DNA from: Chryseobacterium senegalense
GTDB lineage: Bacteria > Bacteroidota > Bacteroidia > Flavobacteriales > Weeksellaceae
NCBI GenBank assembly: GCA_001403755.1
Contig: CYUH01000015.1
Location: 164,589 to 228,588 of the forward strand
Length of the DNA: 64,000 nucleotides
Direction of reading: 5' to 3'
This document shows positions 52,763-62,193 of this stretch, piece after piece. Both the position numbers and the translations under genes were made by a program. Numbering within the stretch: the first letter of the stretch is position 1; every line of letters starts with the position of its first letter. The notes beneath the pieces were generated by a model that worked only from the letters and a program-made list of their open reading frames with translations, was not told where the DNA came from and did not search any database.

Positions 52763-53764
52763 ATGAGCAGTACTGACGATAAGAAAAAAGCACTCGCACT
52801 AGTGCTTGAAAAACTAGATAAAACCTACGGAAAAGGAACCGTAATGACTTTGGGAGATGCTTCTGTGGATAGCTCCATCGAAGTGATCCCTTCAGGTTCT
52901 TTAGGACTCGACCTAGCTTTAGGCGTGGGTGGCTATCCAAGAGGTAGAGTAATAGAAATCTACGGACCGGAATCTTCTGGTAAAACAACTTTAACCCTGC
53001 ACGCTATTGCAGAAGCTCAAAAAACGGGAGGAATTGCTGCATTCATCGATGCGGAACACGCTTTCGATAGACATTATGCTGCGAAATTGGGAATTAACCT
53101 GGACGATTTGATCATTTCCCAACCTGACAATGGTGAACAAGCATTAGAAATCGCAGATAATTTAATCCGTTCCGGCGCTGTGGACATCGTGGTAATCGAT
53201 TCTGTAGCCGCTCTTACTCCTAAAGCGGAAATCGAAGGGGAAATGGGGGATTCCAAAATGGGATTGCACGCAAGATTGATGTCTCAAGCTTTAAGAAAAT
53301 TAACCGCAACCATTTCTAAAACAAAATGTACCGTAATTTTCATTAACCAGTTAAGAGAAAAAATTGGGGTAATGTTCGGAAATCCGGAGACTACAACTGG
53401 TGGAAATGCTCTTAAATTCTATGCTTCGGTCAGAATTGATATTAGAAAAGCAAGTGCGCCTATCAAAACTGGTGACGAAGCTGTTGGTAGCCGAGTGAAG
53501 GTGAAAATCGTGAAAAACAAAGTAGCTCCTCCATTTAAAATGGCTGAGTTCGACATCATGTATGGTGAAGGCGTATCGAAAGTTGGTGAAATTTTGGATA
53601 TGGCCGTGGAAACCGGAGTCGTGAAGAAAAGCGGCTCTTGGTTTAGCTATGAAGAAACTAAGCTGGGGCAAGGTCGTGACGCGGTTCGTGATATGTTGAA
53701 AGACAATCCGGAACTTGCAGAAGAACTGGAAGCTAAGATTAAAGAAGCGTTATTGAATAAATAA
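52763..53764 (+). CDS. recA: Recombinase RecA
   Basis: Strand-exchange ATPase for homologous recombination and the DNA-damage response. 333 residues. Walker A GPESSGKT at 68-75, Walker [13 protein letters not shown]1/L2 loops with [19 protein letters not shown] and [14 protein letters not shown]. The C-terminal tail is shorter and less acidic than in E. coli (352 residues). Single gene; transcription ends at a terminator. Confidence 0.98.
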   Translation: MSSTDDKKKALALVLEKLDKTYGKGTVMTLGDASVDSSIEVIPSGSLGLDLALGVGGYPRGRVIEIYGPESSGKTTLTLHAIAEAQKTGGIAAFIDAEHAFDRHYAAKLGINLDDLIISQPDNGEQALEIADNLIRSGAVDIVVIDSVAALTPKAEIEGEMGDSKMGLHARLMSQALRKLTATISKTKCTVIFINQLREKIGVMFGNPETTTGGNALKFYASVRIDIRKASAPIKTGDEAVGSRVKVKIVKNKVAPPFKMAEFDIMYGEGVSKVGEILDMAVETGVVKKSGSWFSYEETKLGQGRDAVRDMLKDNPELAEELEAKIKEALLNK

Positions 53765-53783
53765 TAAGCGCAAATTATTACAG

Positions 53784-53810
53784 AAGGCAGCCGTCGGGTT
53801 GCCTTTTTTT
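53784..53810 (+). terminator. Terminator of recA
   Basis: Stem aaggcagcc (53784-53792) with ggttgcctt (53797-53805), one G-T pair, 4-base loop, T run. Confidence 0.88.
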
Positions 53811-53902
53811 ATATGTGCCTTTCGGAAAAAATGCCAAATTGTCATTTTCTTTTTCATGGTATTTTTTTTGAAATTGTACTTTAAATTTAAATCTAAAAAA
53901 TT

Positions 53903-55795
53903 ATGACTACAGGAAAAATTAATGTTTCGGTTGAGAATATTTTTCCGCTGATCAAGAAGTTTTTGTATAGTGATCACGAAATATTCCTCCGCGAGTTGAT
54001 CTCCAACGCAACCGACGCTACTTTGAAATTAAAGCATTTAACCAATATTGGTGAGGCCAAAGTAGATTACGGAAACCCAAAAATTGAAGTAAAAATCGAT
54101 AAAGAGAATAAGACCATTCACATTATCGACCAAGGAATCGGGATGACGGCGGAAGAAGTTGAAAAATACATCAATCAGGTCGCTTTTTCCGGGGCGGAAG
54201 AATTTCTGGAAAAATATAAAGACAGCGCAAAAGATGCGGGAATTATCGGGCACTTTGGACTTGGTTTTTATTCCGCATTTATGGTCGCTGAAAAGGTGGA
54301 AATCCTCACCAAATCTTACAAAGACGAACCTGCTGTAAGATGGATTTGCGATGGAAGTCCGGAGTTTTCTCTAGAAGAAACAGCTGATAAAACCGAACGA
54401 GGAACAAAAATTATCCTTCATATTGCGGAAGATTCAACCGAGTTTTTAGAAGAAGCCAAAATCCGTGAATTGCTCTTAAAATACAACAAATTCATGCCTG
54501 TGCCGATTAAATTCGGAACCAGAACCGAGACTTTACCTTTGCCGGAAGATGCTGCAGAAGATGCAAAACCGGAAACTTTGGAAGTTGATAATATCATCAA
54601 CAATCCGGAGCCAGCATGGACAAAAGCGCCATCAGAACTAAAAGATGAAGATTATTTGAATTTCTACCGCGAGTTATATCCGATGCAGTTTCAGGATCCT
54701 TTGTTCCACATTCATTTGAATGTCGATTATCCGTTTAACCTTACCGGGATTCTTTTCTTCCCGAAATTGGCGAATAATCTAAACATTGAAAAAGATAAAA
54801 TTCAACTCTACCAAAACCAAGTTTTCGTAACTGATGAGGTGAAGGGAATTGTTCCTGATTTCTTGATGTTGCTTCGTGGAGTAATCGATTCCCCGGATAT
54901 TCCGTTGAATGTTTCGCGTTCTTATCTTCAAGCGGATGGTGCGGTGAAGAAAATTTCTTCTTACATCACCAAAAAAGTGGCTGATAAAATGGGTTCTTTA
55001 ATCAATGAAAACCGTGAAGATTACGAGAAAAAATGGAATGACATCAAAATCGTTATCGAATACGGAATGATTTCTGAAGAGAAATTCTACGAAAAATCCG
55101 ACAAGTTTGCACTGTACCCAAATGTTGAGGGAAAATATTTCCTTTGGAATGAACTTCAAGATAAAATTAAAGCCAACCAAACCGACAAGAACGGCAATTT
55201 GGTGATCTTGTATGCAACCAATGAACATGATCAGCACAGTTACATCCAAGCAGCTCAGGATAAGGGATATGAGGTCTTATTGCTGGATTCACCGATCGTA
55301 CCGCATTTGATCCAAAAGTTAGAAGCTTCTAAAGAGAAAATTCAGTTTGCTCGCGTAGATGCCGATCACATTAATAATTTAATTAAAAAAGATGAGCCGA
55401 TTATCTCTAAATTAAATGATACTGAAAAAGAAGCTTTGAAAAAAAGTATTGAAGAAGGAATTTCTGATACAAAATTTACCGTCCAACTCGAAGATTTGGA
55501 AAGTACCGATGCGCCTTTTGTGATCACTCAGCCGGAATTTATGCGAAGAATGAAAGATATGCAAGCGACCGGTGGTGGCGGAATGTTCGCGATGGGTGGT
55601 TTTCCGGAAATGTACAATTTGGTGGTGAATACCAACAGTGATCTGGCCGGAAAAATCTTAAAAATTGAAAATGCTGAAGACAAAACTGCGCAAATCAAAC
55701 ATGCGCTGGATTTGGCAAAATTGTCCCAAAACCTTTTGAAAGGAAAAGAATTGACCGATTTTATCCAAAGAAGTTATCAGGGGTTAGCGAAGTAA
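53903..55795 (+). CDS. htpG: Molecular chaperone HtpG (Hsp90)
   Basis: 630-residue Hsp90 homologue. N-terminal ATP-binding GHKL domain with ELISNATDATLKLKHL, IIDQGIGMTAEEV and GHFGLGFYSAFMVA; middle domain with the catalytic Arg loop (NVSRSYLQAD); C-terminal dimerisation domain (about 510-630), which contains MRRMKDMQATGGGGMFAMGG. No promoter box was found. Alone with its own terminator. Confidence 0.97.
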   Translation: MTTGKINVSVENIFPLIKKFLYSDHEIFLRELISNATDATLKLKHLTNIGEAKVDYGNPKIEVKIDKENKTIHIIDQGIGMTAEEVEKYINQVAFSGAEEFLEKYKDSAKDAGIIGHFGLGFYSAFMVAEKVEILTKSYKDEPAVRWICDGSPEFSLEETADKTERGTKIILHIAEDSTEFLEEAKIRELLLKYNKFMPVPIKFGTRTETLPLPEDAAEDAKPETLEVDNIINNPEPAWTKAPSELKDEDYLNFYRELYPMQFQDPLFHIHLNVDYPFNLTGILFFPKLANNLNIEKDKIQLYQNQVFVTDEVKGIVPDFLMLLRGVIDSPDIPLNVSRSYLQADGAVKKISSYITKKVADKMGSLINENREDYEKKWNDIKIVIEYGMISEEKFYEKSDKFALYPNVEGKYFLWNELQDKIKANQTDKNGNLVILYATNEHDQHSYIQAAQDKGYEVLLLDSPIVPHLIQKLEASKEKIQFARVDADHINNLIKKDEPIISKLNDTEKEALKKSIEEGISDTKFTVQLEDLESTDAPFVITQPEFMRRMKDMQATGGGGMFAMGGFPEMYNLVVNTNSDLAGKILKIENAEDKTAQIKHALDLAKLSQNLLKGKELTDFIQRSYQGLAK

Positions 55796-55825
55796 TTAAT
55801 TAATGATCACTTAATCATTGTAAAC

Positions 55826-55853
55826 GGCGGAATTGATAGTTCCGCCTTTTTTT
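55826..55853 (+). terminator. Terminator of htpG
   Basis: Stem ggcggaa (55826-55832) with ttccgcc (55840-55846), 7-base loop, T run to 55853. The stop codon of the convergent MGMT-like gene (55852) touches it. Confidence 0.85.
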
Positions 55854-56157
55854 ATAGTTCCTCCAAAGGATTCCAAAATAAATTCTTGAAATCCAGAATC
55901 TTATTTCCTTGTACGTTTATGCCTTCTTTGTTTAGTTTTTTAGTAAACTTTTCAAGACAACTTGCAGTGATATGCCCGGAAGAATTACAAACCCGATGCG
56001 CCGGAAAATCTTCAGCATAATTCCTCAGTGCATTTCCCACATGTCGGGAATGGTTGGGAAAACCAACTGCTTTCGCAATGGCTCCATAGCTCGTAACACG
56101 ACCCTCAGGAATAAGACGGATAATTTCAAAGACCTGCTGGGTAAATAAAGAATCCAT
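55852..56157 (-). CDS. Alkyltransferase-like (ATL) MGMT-family protein
   Basis: 101-residue DNA-binding domain of the O6-alkylguanine transferase family: helix-turn-helix segment EGRVTSYGAIAKAVGFPNHSRHVGNAL. The active site PCHRV is PAHRV (residues 52-56), so the alkyl-accepting Cys is Ala53. Such ATL proteins bind O6-alkylguanine and hand the lesion to nucleotide excision repair. Nine bases after queA, so probably co-transcribed. Confidence 0.88.
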   Translation of the reverse strand: MDSLFTQQVFEIIRLIPEGRVTSYGAIAKAVGFPNHSRHVGNALRNYAEDFPAHRVCNSSGHITASCLEKFTKKLNKEGINVQGNKILDFKNLFWNPLEEL

Positions 56158-56166
56158 GATTTTTAA

Positions 56167-57399
56167 TTAAAAATTGTCGTTGGGCAACAGCAAACTTCCG
56201 TCACCATAGCTCAAGAAACGGAAATCGTTTTCTAAAGCGTATTGATAAATATTTTTCCATTGATCCCCAATTAATGCAGAAACCAAAAGCAAAAGCGTAG
56301 ATTGCGGTTGATGAAAATTGGTGACCAAACCTTTTACCATTTTAAAAGAATATCCCGGAGCGATAATAATCTCGGTTTCAATGGAAAGATGGTCTTGTTG
56401 CGTGTTTTTAATCCATTTTAAAAGCGCATTTATCGCTTCTTCAGTAGTACAAATCGCATCGGTTTCGTAGGGTTGCCATTGAGTGACTTTCAATGCTTCG
56501 TAACCAATTTTCGGATTTTGTACAATCTTATTTCCCATCCAATAAATGCTTTCCAAAGTTCGGGTAGAAGTAGTTCCAACGGTGATAATCGGTTGATGGA
56601 TTTTTGTCGCTAAATCTTCTAAAAATCCGGTCGTGATATTAAGATATTCCGCATGCATCACGTGATCCTCCATCACTTCAGATTTCACGGGTTTAAAGGT
56701 TCCCGCGCCGACATGAAGTGTCGTAAACAACGATGAAATGCCTTTTTGCTTTAAATCATCCAAAACATTTTGGGTAAAATGAAGTCCCGCAGTTGGTGCC
56801 GCAACCGATCCTTCGTTTTCTGAATAAACGGTTTGGTAGGAATCTTCATCCACTTTCTCAGCAATTCTTTTGATATAAGGCGGAAGTGGCGTAACGCCCG
56901 CTGCATCCATGATTTTCCCAAATGGAATTTCCGGAGGCAACCAAGTGAAAGTGACGAGATACGCATCTTCCAATTTCCCGGTGATTTCAGCCGAAAGCTC
57001 GACAGAAAGTCCTTCAACATCAATGGTTTTCTTAAGTTGATTTTCTCGCCATTTGGAAGCTTTTCCGATAAAGCAAATCCAAGTAACGGAATTTTGCTCG
57101 GCGAAATGTTCCTCATAATCAATCGCTTCACCGTAAGGTTCCAAACAGAAAACTTCGATGGTGGCGCCGTTTTCGTTCTTGAAAAAGATGCGCGATTTCA
57201 CCACTTTGGTATCATTGAAAACCAAAACCGCATTTTCAGGGAGATATTCGCTGATATTTCGGTAGGTATCTTCGGATAAAATATTGTTTTTAAAGACTAA
57301 TAATTTCGATTGATCACGTGGATTCACCGGATTGTATGCTATTTTTTCGGCAGGTAAATCGTAGGTAAAGTCTTCAATTCTTAAGTGTTTCGGATGCAT
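56167..57399 (-). CDS. queA: S-adenosylmethionine:tRNA ribosyltransferase-isomerase, long form
   Basis: Makes epoxyqueuosine by moving a ribosyl group from SAM to preQ1 in tRNA. 410 residues, longer than the usual approx. 345: extra segments around residues 90-150 and 320-350. Motifs: FTYDLPAEKIAYNP, LVFNDTKVV, GSVAAPTAGLHFT, LHVGAGTFKPVK and TNFHQPQSTLLLLVSALIG. Starts MHPKHLRIEDFTYDLP. Followed by the ATL gene. Confidence 0.93.
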   Translation of the reverse strand: MHPKHLRIEDFTYDLPAEKIAYNPVNPRDQSKLLVFKNNILSEDTYRNISEYLPENAVLVFNDTKVVKSRIFFKNENGATIEVFCLEPYGEAIDYEEHFAEQNSVTWICFIGKASKWRENQLKKTIDVEGLSVELSAEITGKLEDAYLVTFTWLPPEIPFGKIMDAAGVTPLPPYIKRIAEKVDEDSYQTVYSENEGSVAAPTAGLHFTQNVLDDLKQKGISSLFTTLHVGAGTFKPVKSEVMEDHVMHAEYLNITTGFLEDLATKIHQPIITVGTTSTRTLESIYWMGNKIVQNPKIGYEALKVTQWQPYETDAICTTEEAINALLKWIKNTQQDHLSIETEIIIAPGYSFKMVKGLVTNFHQPQSTLLLLVSALIGDQWKNIYQYALENDFRFLSYGDGSLLLPNDNF

Positions 57400-57531
57400 G
57401 CTGCAAATTTCTGAAAATCTTTATTTTTTTCAGTGATAAATTTAGAAAATATGATGTCATTTATTTATTTACAAAATCAATGGTAGTTCTTTTTATTTCA
57501 TATAAAAAGATTTTACAGAAGGAGATTTAAC
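57400..57531. other. Intergenic region upstream of queA
   Basis: AT-rich, no gene seen. No TAnnTTTG box found on the minus strand for queA. Confidence 0.3.
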
Positions 57532-57561
57532 AAAAAAACCGCCTTATGTTTAGGCGGTTTT
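57532..57561 (-). terminator. Terminator of the S9 peptidase gene
   Basis: Stem aaaaccgcct (57535-57544) with aggcggtttt (57552-57561), 7-base loop; T run on the minus strand. Confidence 0.88.
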
Positions 57562-57567
57562 AATAGT

Positions 57568-59973
57568 TTATTTTTCTTTCAGACATTTGTCGAGAAATTG
57601 CTCTTGTTCCCATAAGGTGTGTAGGATGCTTTCTTTTGCAGCGTATCCGTGAGATTCTTTCGGGAGTAAAACCATTCGAACAGGTGCTCCTAAATTTTTA
57701 AGTGCCTGAAAATAGCGTTCGGTTTGCAAGGTGAAAGTCCCCGGGTTATTATCCGCATCTCCATGTATCAAAAGTAAAGGTTTTTTCAGTTGATCGGCGT
57801 GCATAAATGGGGACATCGTATTATATACTTCCGGTACGTCCCAATAATTGCGTTGCTCCGACTGAAAACCAAATGGAGTTAAAGTTCTGTTATAAGCGCC
57901 GCTTCGTGCTATTCCACAGGCAAAATCATTACCATGAGTCAGTAAATTAGCAGTCATAAAAGCACCATACGAATGGCCTCCTACCGCAACTTTTTTCCGA
58001 TCGATATATCCTAATTGATCTACTGCATCAATCGCTGCTTTACCGTTCGCTAGAAGTTGAGGGATAAAGGTGTCGTTTGGTTCAGCTTTTCCTTCACCGA
58101 TGATTGGGAAGGCTGCATCATCTAAAACCGCATAGCCCTTAGTTACCCAATATATGAACGATCCATAGCTTGGAAATGTAAAATCATTGGGATTTTGGGT
58201 ATTCATTCCAGCTGTATTTTTGTCTTTAAACTCTGTCGGATAAGCCCAAATTAGTAATGGTAATTTTTCTTTTTTGCTTTTTCTATCGTAGCCGGCAGGT
58301 AGGTATAAAGTTCCGGTGAGATCTACCCCGTCATTCCTTTTGTATTTGATCACTTCTTTATGGACTTTTCCCAAGCTGGCAAAAGGATTTTCGAAGTTGG
58401 TTAGTGCCTCAGTCCTTCCGGTTTTAATATTTTTTTTGTAAGAGTTGGGGTATTGGGTTGCGGATTCTTGGCGGACCAAAATTTCACCCTTTTCAATGTC
58501 CATGATATCGATGATGCTTTCTTTCACTCCGCTTACTTGCGCGGTGTACAATCTTTTCTTTGCTAATGATTTTAAATCGTGCTCATCAATAAAAGGTTTT
58601 TGTCCATCTTTCGTGAAGCCCTCTCCGATGAGGTATGCTTTGTCCTTCTTTACATCGATTACATTTCTTCCGTATTCATTTTTAGTTTCAAAAAATTGTC
58701 CAGGATCATTATATACATCTTGAAAATTACGATCTTCTATCATTCGTGAGTTTCCGGTATTCAGATCTAAGAGAAAAGATTTGGTATTCCGTGAATCATA
58801 CCAGCTTTCGGAAATTACTGCATAATTAGAATTGGACCATTCTGTCCCTGTATAACGCTGTTTAGTCCGGAAAAGGCTTTTCGGAGCGGTGGTAAATGGA
58901 GCTTCCCATGTGAAAATTTCGTCTCTATATTCCGCGGTTTTATTTTGATCGCCTCCGTCCAATGCTTCTGCGTACACCAAAGTTGCCGGCTGATCATCGC
59001 GCCATGTCATGTTTCTTTTTCCGGTTCTAACAGAAGAAAAACCTTTAGGCATAATTTCAGTAAGTGGTACCTCATTAACGGTCTTTACTAAATTACCAGC
59101 TTGGTCGTAAATAGTCGTAGTCATCGGAAATCGACTAAGCGGAACGATGTAAGAAAAGGGCTTCTTGATGGTGGTAAGCATTAAATATTTACCGTCGGGA
59201 GAGAAACTCATTCCTGTATAGATATCGGCAGTTTTACCCTCGGTTATTTCCCCATTGAGGTTTACTTTTTTCAGATCGGCTTTAGTCAAAGTTTCGAAAT
59301 TAATTTCATCCTGAGGATTTTTTAACAAATCCTGATACGTTCTATTTTGGGAAACTTTTCCATCGGCTGTAGAAATAATGGGGCCTGTAGGAAGATCTTT
59401 GCTGGAATCAATTAACTTGGGTTTGTCTGTAGGAATGGTTTTAATTAATAAATTCTTGGAATCTTTATACCACAGATAAGGCATACCGAGGTTTGCATTG
59501 AGTTGATCAGCGACGAGTTTGGTAGCTGTTGAACTTGCTAGATCGAGCACCCAAAGTTCTACACCTTTTTCGGTAGTGTTGGTAAATGCCAGTTTTTTTT
59601 CGTCTGGTGATAGCGTGGTGTAAGCAATTTTGGCTCCTTTCGGCAACCCTTTTACCTGTGTTTCCGCTTTGTCTTTTAGCTTTTTTATTTTAAGATTAGT
59701 GATGTAGGTTATTGAGCTCGAAATATTGGTAACAGGATTGATTCGTAAACCACCCAACCTTATTTCTTGTTGATTCAGTTCATCTAAAGATTTGTAGGTA
59801 TCCCGGTAAGAGAAAATCATCCATTCTCGTTTACTGTCCATAGATACAGAAGGTGGTCGCTGGTAATCTGCTAATTTCAGAATTTCTGCAGATGGCTGTT
59901 GGTAACTTAAATTTTCTTGGCCATTGATCAATCCTAGCATTGCCAATAATACCACTGTAATCGTTTTTTTCAT
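57568..59973 (-). CDS. S9 family peptidase (glutamyl-endopeptidase-like), secreted
   Basis: 801 residues: signal peptide MKKTITVVLLAMLGLINGQ, seven-bladed propeller domain (about 50-520), then an alpha/beta-hydrolase domain with catalytic Ser in VGGHSYGAFMTAN, Asp in IHGDADNNPGTF and His in PKESHGYAAKE. The long N-terminal region and GHSYGAFM fit the S9D glutamyl endopeptidase type. Periplasmic or secreted protein digestion. It is alone with a terminator. Confidence 0.92.
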   Translation of the reverse strand: MKKTITVVLLAMLGLINGQENLSYQQPSAEILKLADYQRPPSVSMDSKREWMIFSYRDTYKSLDELNQQEIRLGGLRINPVTNISSSITYITNLKIKKLKDKAETQVKGLPKGAKIAYTTLSPDEKKLAFTNTTEKGVELWVLDLASSTATKLVADQLNANLGMPYLWYKDSKNLLIKTIPTDKPKLIDSSKDLPTGPIISTADGKVSQNRTYQDLLKNPQDEINFETLTKADLKKVNLNGEITEGKTADIYTGMSFSPDGKYLMLTTIKKPFSYIVPLSRFPMTTTIYDQAGNLVKTVNEVPLTEIMPKGFSSVRTGKRNMTWRDDQPATLVYAEALDGGDQNKTAEYRDEIFTWEAPFTTAPKSLFRTKQRYTGTEWSNSNYAVISESWYDSRNTKSFLLDLNTGNSRMIEDRNFQDVYNDPGQFFETKNEYGRNVIDVKKDKAYLIGEGFTKDGQKPFIDEHDLKSLAKKRLYTAQVSGVKESIIDIMDIEKGEILVRQESATQYPNSYKKNIKTGRTEALTNFENPFASLGKVHKEVIKYKRNDGVDLTGTLYLPAGYDRKSKKEKLPLLIWAYPTEFKDKNTAGMNTQNPNDFTFPSYGSFIYWVTKGYAVLDDAAFPIIGEGKAEPNDTFIPQLLANGKAAIDAVDQLGYIDRKKVAVGGHSYGAFMTANLLTHGNDFACGIARSGAYNRTLTPFGFQSEQRNYWDVPEVYNTMSPFMHADQLKKPLLLIHGDADNNPGTFTLQTERYFQALKNLGAPVRMVLLPKESHGYAAKESILHTLWEQEQFLDKCLKEK

Positions 59974-60234
59974 TTTTAAAGTAAGCTTTAATCACGAAAA
60001 TAAGAAAATTAAAATAGATTTTCCGAGTAATCACAAAATACAACGGCCTTATTTCTAATTTTAATCGTGTTTTGTGTTTTCATTTAATGGATCTAGACAT
60101 AAAATGAAATCAACTTTCAATAAAATTTATAATCCCAGAGTTTTGGAGATTCAGCGCAGAAGCGGAAAAATATCAGTATTTGGCTAAACTGCAGTAATCA
60201 AAAGAATGTGACATTTATTTTACCGACACCGCTC
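59974..60234. other. Intergenic region with a broken mini-ORF
   Basis: About 260 bases without a normal gene. A coding-like fragment occupies 60104-60197 (described separately). No promoter box for the S9 peptidase was found. Confidence 0.4.
60104..60197 (+). pseudogene. Possible frameshifted mini-ORF
   Basis: ATG at 60104 begins MKSTFNKIYN, then a shift by one base at the ccc (60134-60136) would continue in frame as PEFWRFSAEAEKYQYLAKLQ and stop at 60195-60197. The second part has a protein-like composition (aromatic and charged residues in a helical pattern). It may be a gene remnant, a small protein with an error, or chance. Confidence 0.25.
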
Positions 60235-60268
60235 CAAAAAAAACTCTCACAATCAAATGCGAGAGTTT
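60235..60268 (-). terminator. Terminator of the deoxyhypusine-synthase-like gene
   Basis: Stem aaactctc (60241-60248) with gagagttt (60261-60268), 12-base loop, T run on the minus strand. Confidence 0.78.
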
Positions 60269-60291
60269 ATTTTTATGGAAAGAAAATACAA

Positions 60292-61266
60292 TTAAGAATT
60301 TTCTAAAACATAAGTAAACATCAGTGGTGCACAAATGGTGGCATCACTTTCAACAATATATTTTGGGGTATCAACATCGAGTTTTCCCCAAGTGATCTTC
60401 TCGTTCGGAACTGCTCCGGAATAAGATCCGTAAGAAGTTGTAGAATCTGAGATCTGGCAGAAATAAGCCCAGAAAGGAACATCTTCCCATTCCAAATCCT
60501 GATACATCATTGGTACTACGCAAATTGGGAAATCTCCAGCGATTCCTCCTCCGATTTGGAAGAAACCAACGCCTTTACCACCGGAATTTGCACGATACCA
60601 TTCTGTTAAATAAATCATATACTCAATTCCAGATTTTACGGTATGAACATTCAGTTTCCCTTTGATGACGTTCGACGTAAAAATATTTCCTGTGGTAGAA
60701 TCTTCCCAACCTGGACAAACAATCGGAAGGTTTTTCTCGGCTGCAGCCACAATCCATGAATCTTTCGGATCGATTTCATAATATTGCTCCAAAACTCCGG
60801 AATTTACGACCTGATACAGAAATTCATGCGGGAAATAACGTTCTCCTTTTTCTTCAGCAGCATGCCACACATCTTCCAAATGCTTTTGTAGACGACGAAA
60901 TGCTTCCTCTTCAGGAATACAAGTGTCAGTCACACGGTTGAAGTGCTGATCCAGCAAATCTCTTTCCTGCTCAGGCGTCAAATCTCTATAGTTCGGTACT
61001 CTTTTGTAGTGGGAATGAGCAACCAAGTTCATTACATCTTCTTCAAGGTTGGCTCCTGTACAGGAAATAATCGCTACTTTGTCCTGACGAATCATTTCCG
61101 CCAAAATCTTTCCTAATTCCGCTGTTGACATTGCTCCAGCCAAGGTAATCATCATCTTACCGCCGTCTTTTAAGTGCGCAACATAACCTTTCGAAGCATC
61201 CACCAATGCTGCTGCATTGAAATGGAGATAATATTTTTCTAGAAATTCTGTGATCGGTTTATTCAT
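60292..61266 (-). CDS. Deoxyhypusine synthase family protein
   Basis: 324 residues of the NAD-dependent DHS fold. Seen: CTGANLEEDVMNLVAHSHY, GYVAHLKDGGKMMITLAGAM, GGKGVGFFQIGGGIAGDFP and NEKITWGKLD, where Lys295 matches the Lys that forms the enzyme-spermidine imine in DHS (human Lys329). Bacteria lack eIF5A, so true hypusination is impossible; the family member may make homospermidine or another polyamine product, or act on an unknown protein. Own promoter box and terminator. Confidence 0.88.
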   Translation of the reverse strand: MNKPITEFLEKYYLHFNAAALVDASKGYVAHLKDGGKMMITLAGAMSTAELGKILAEMIRQDKVAIISCTGANLEEDVMNLVAHSHYKRVPNYRDLTPEQERDLLDQHFNRVTDTCIPEEEAFRRLQKHLEDVWHAAEEKGERYFPHEFLYQVVNSGVLEQYYEIDPKDSWIVAAAEKNLPIVCPGWEDSTTGNIFTSNVIKGKLNVHTVKSGIEYMIYLTEWYRANSGGKGVGFFQIGGGIAGDFPICVVPMMYQDLEWEDVPFWAYFCQISDSTTSYGSYSGAVPNEKITWGKLDVDTPKYIVESDATICAPLMFTYVLENS

Positions 61267-61283
61267 TTTTGTAATTGTTTTTG

Positions 61284-61291
61284 CAAAGATA
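61284..61291 (-). promoter_or_regulatory. Promoter -7 box of the DHS-like gene
   Basis: TATCTTTG on the minus strand, 17 bases before the ATG at 61266. Confidence 0.6.
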
Positions 61292-61345
61292 ATATTTTAG
61301 GTTGGAATCAGAATTCCGCAAGTTTAAAAGCTTATTATTCCAATG

Positions 61346-61378
61346 AAAAAAGTACAGCTCATCAGGAGCCATACTTTT
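61346..61378 (-). terminator. Terminator of the GreA/Rnk-like gene
   Basis: Stem aaaagta (61348-61354) with tactttt (61372-61378) and inner gctc with gagc; T run on the minus strand. Confidence 0.8.
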
Positions 61379-61405
61379 ATATTTTTTTTGATAAAGAAAT
61401 TTTTT

Positions 61406-61786
61406 TTAGTTCTGCCAATTTTCAACCTTCACGATTTCAATTCTTCGCTCTCCGTCTCGGAAAGGCCATTCAATGACATCACCAACTTTGTATCCTACCG
61501 TTGCCAAAGCCATATCCGATAAGATGGAGTGCTTATTTTTCTTCGGTTTTGCTTCTTTAACACCTACAAAAATGTATTCCTCTTCCTTATTTTGGCTTAA
61601 ATCCTTTATGGTTACTTTTCGGTTTACCGTCACCACATCTTCCGGTAAAACCCTTCTTCGTACTTGTAGCGCATTTCGCAGTTCGGAAGCCAATCTTACT
61701 TCTTCATTGTGACTTACTTTTTTTCTTCTTAAATGATCTTTTATTGCGTCGTAAATTCCTGTTGTTAAAATGATTTGATCGGACAT
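61406..61786 (-). CDS. GreA/GreB-family (Rnk-like) transcription factor
   Basis: 126 residues from the ATG at 61786 (the frame extends to 61837). Short N-terminal helix pair and a C-terminal GreA/B FKBP-like domain with SILSDMALATVGYKVGDVIEWP, as in Rnk and GreA. The N-terminal coiled coil is shorter than in GreA (about 158 residues), so RNA cleavage stimulation is uncertain. No promoter box was found. Confidence 0.87.
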   Translation of the reverse strand: MSDQIILTTGIYDAIKDHLRRKKVSHNEEVRLASELRNALQVRRRVLPEDVVTVNRKVTIKDLSQNKEEEYIFVGVKEAKPKKNKHSILSDMALATVGYKVGDVIEWPFRDGERRIEIVKVENWQN

Positions 61787-62193
61787 TATTCTTGTTTTTT
61801 TTATAATAAATGAAATATGCTTCAAAGTTCGGTTCAACGCAATTTCTCAAAACATCAATGGATATTTTGTCTGCAGAAAGCATATTTTAAAATGAATGGT
61901 AATAAACGATTAATTCCCTGTCTTGAACCTAACAGGGATTAATGGATAAAGTCCTTGGAACTTTTCAGAAATGAATCGGTATGAAGATACATCAATGACT
62001 GCAAAAGTCCTGATAAACGATCAAGGTCGGATAAAAAGAGCATTAAAGCCATGATGATTAAAGATTTTTACGAAGATAAAAAATAACCTTTTGAAAAGCA
62101 AATATTTAACAACGATTATCAAAGCCGAAAATGAGAAATAGCTTTTCGTCACACGAATAGAATTATACATTCTTACGCTTTCAAAGTGAAATT
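61787..62193. other. Gene-free stretch with possible short ORFs
   Basis: About 400 bases with no recognisable gene. Plus-strand pieces begin at 61893 (MNGNKRLIPCLEPNRD) and 61971 (MNRYEDTSMTAKVLINDQG and so on, 27 codons, then two stops). A weak hairpin ccctgt/acaggg lies near 61918-61938. They could be remnants of a decayed gene; nothing was identified. Confidence 0.35.
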
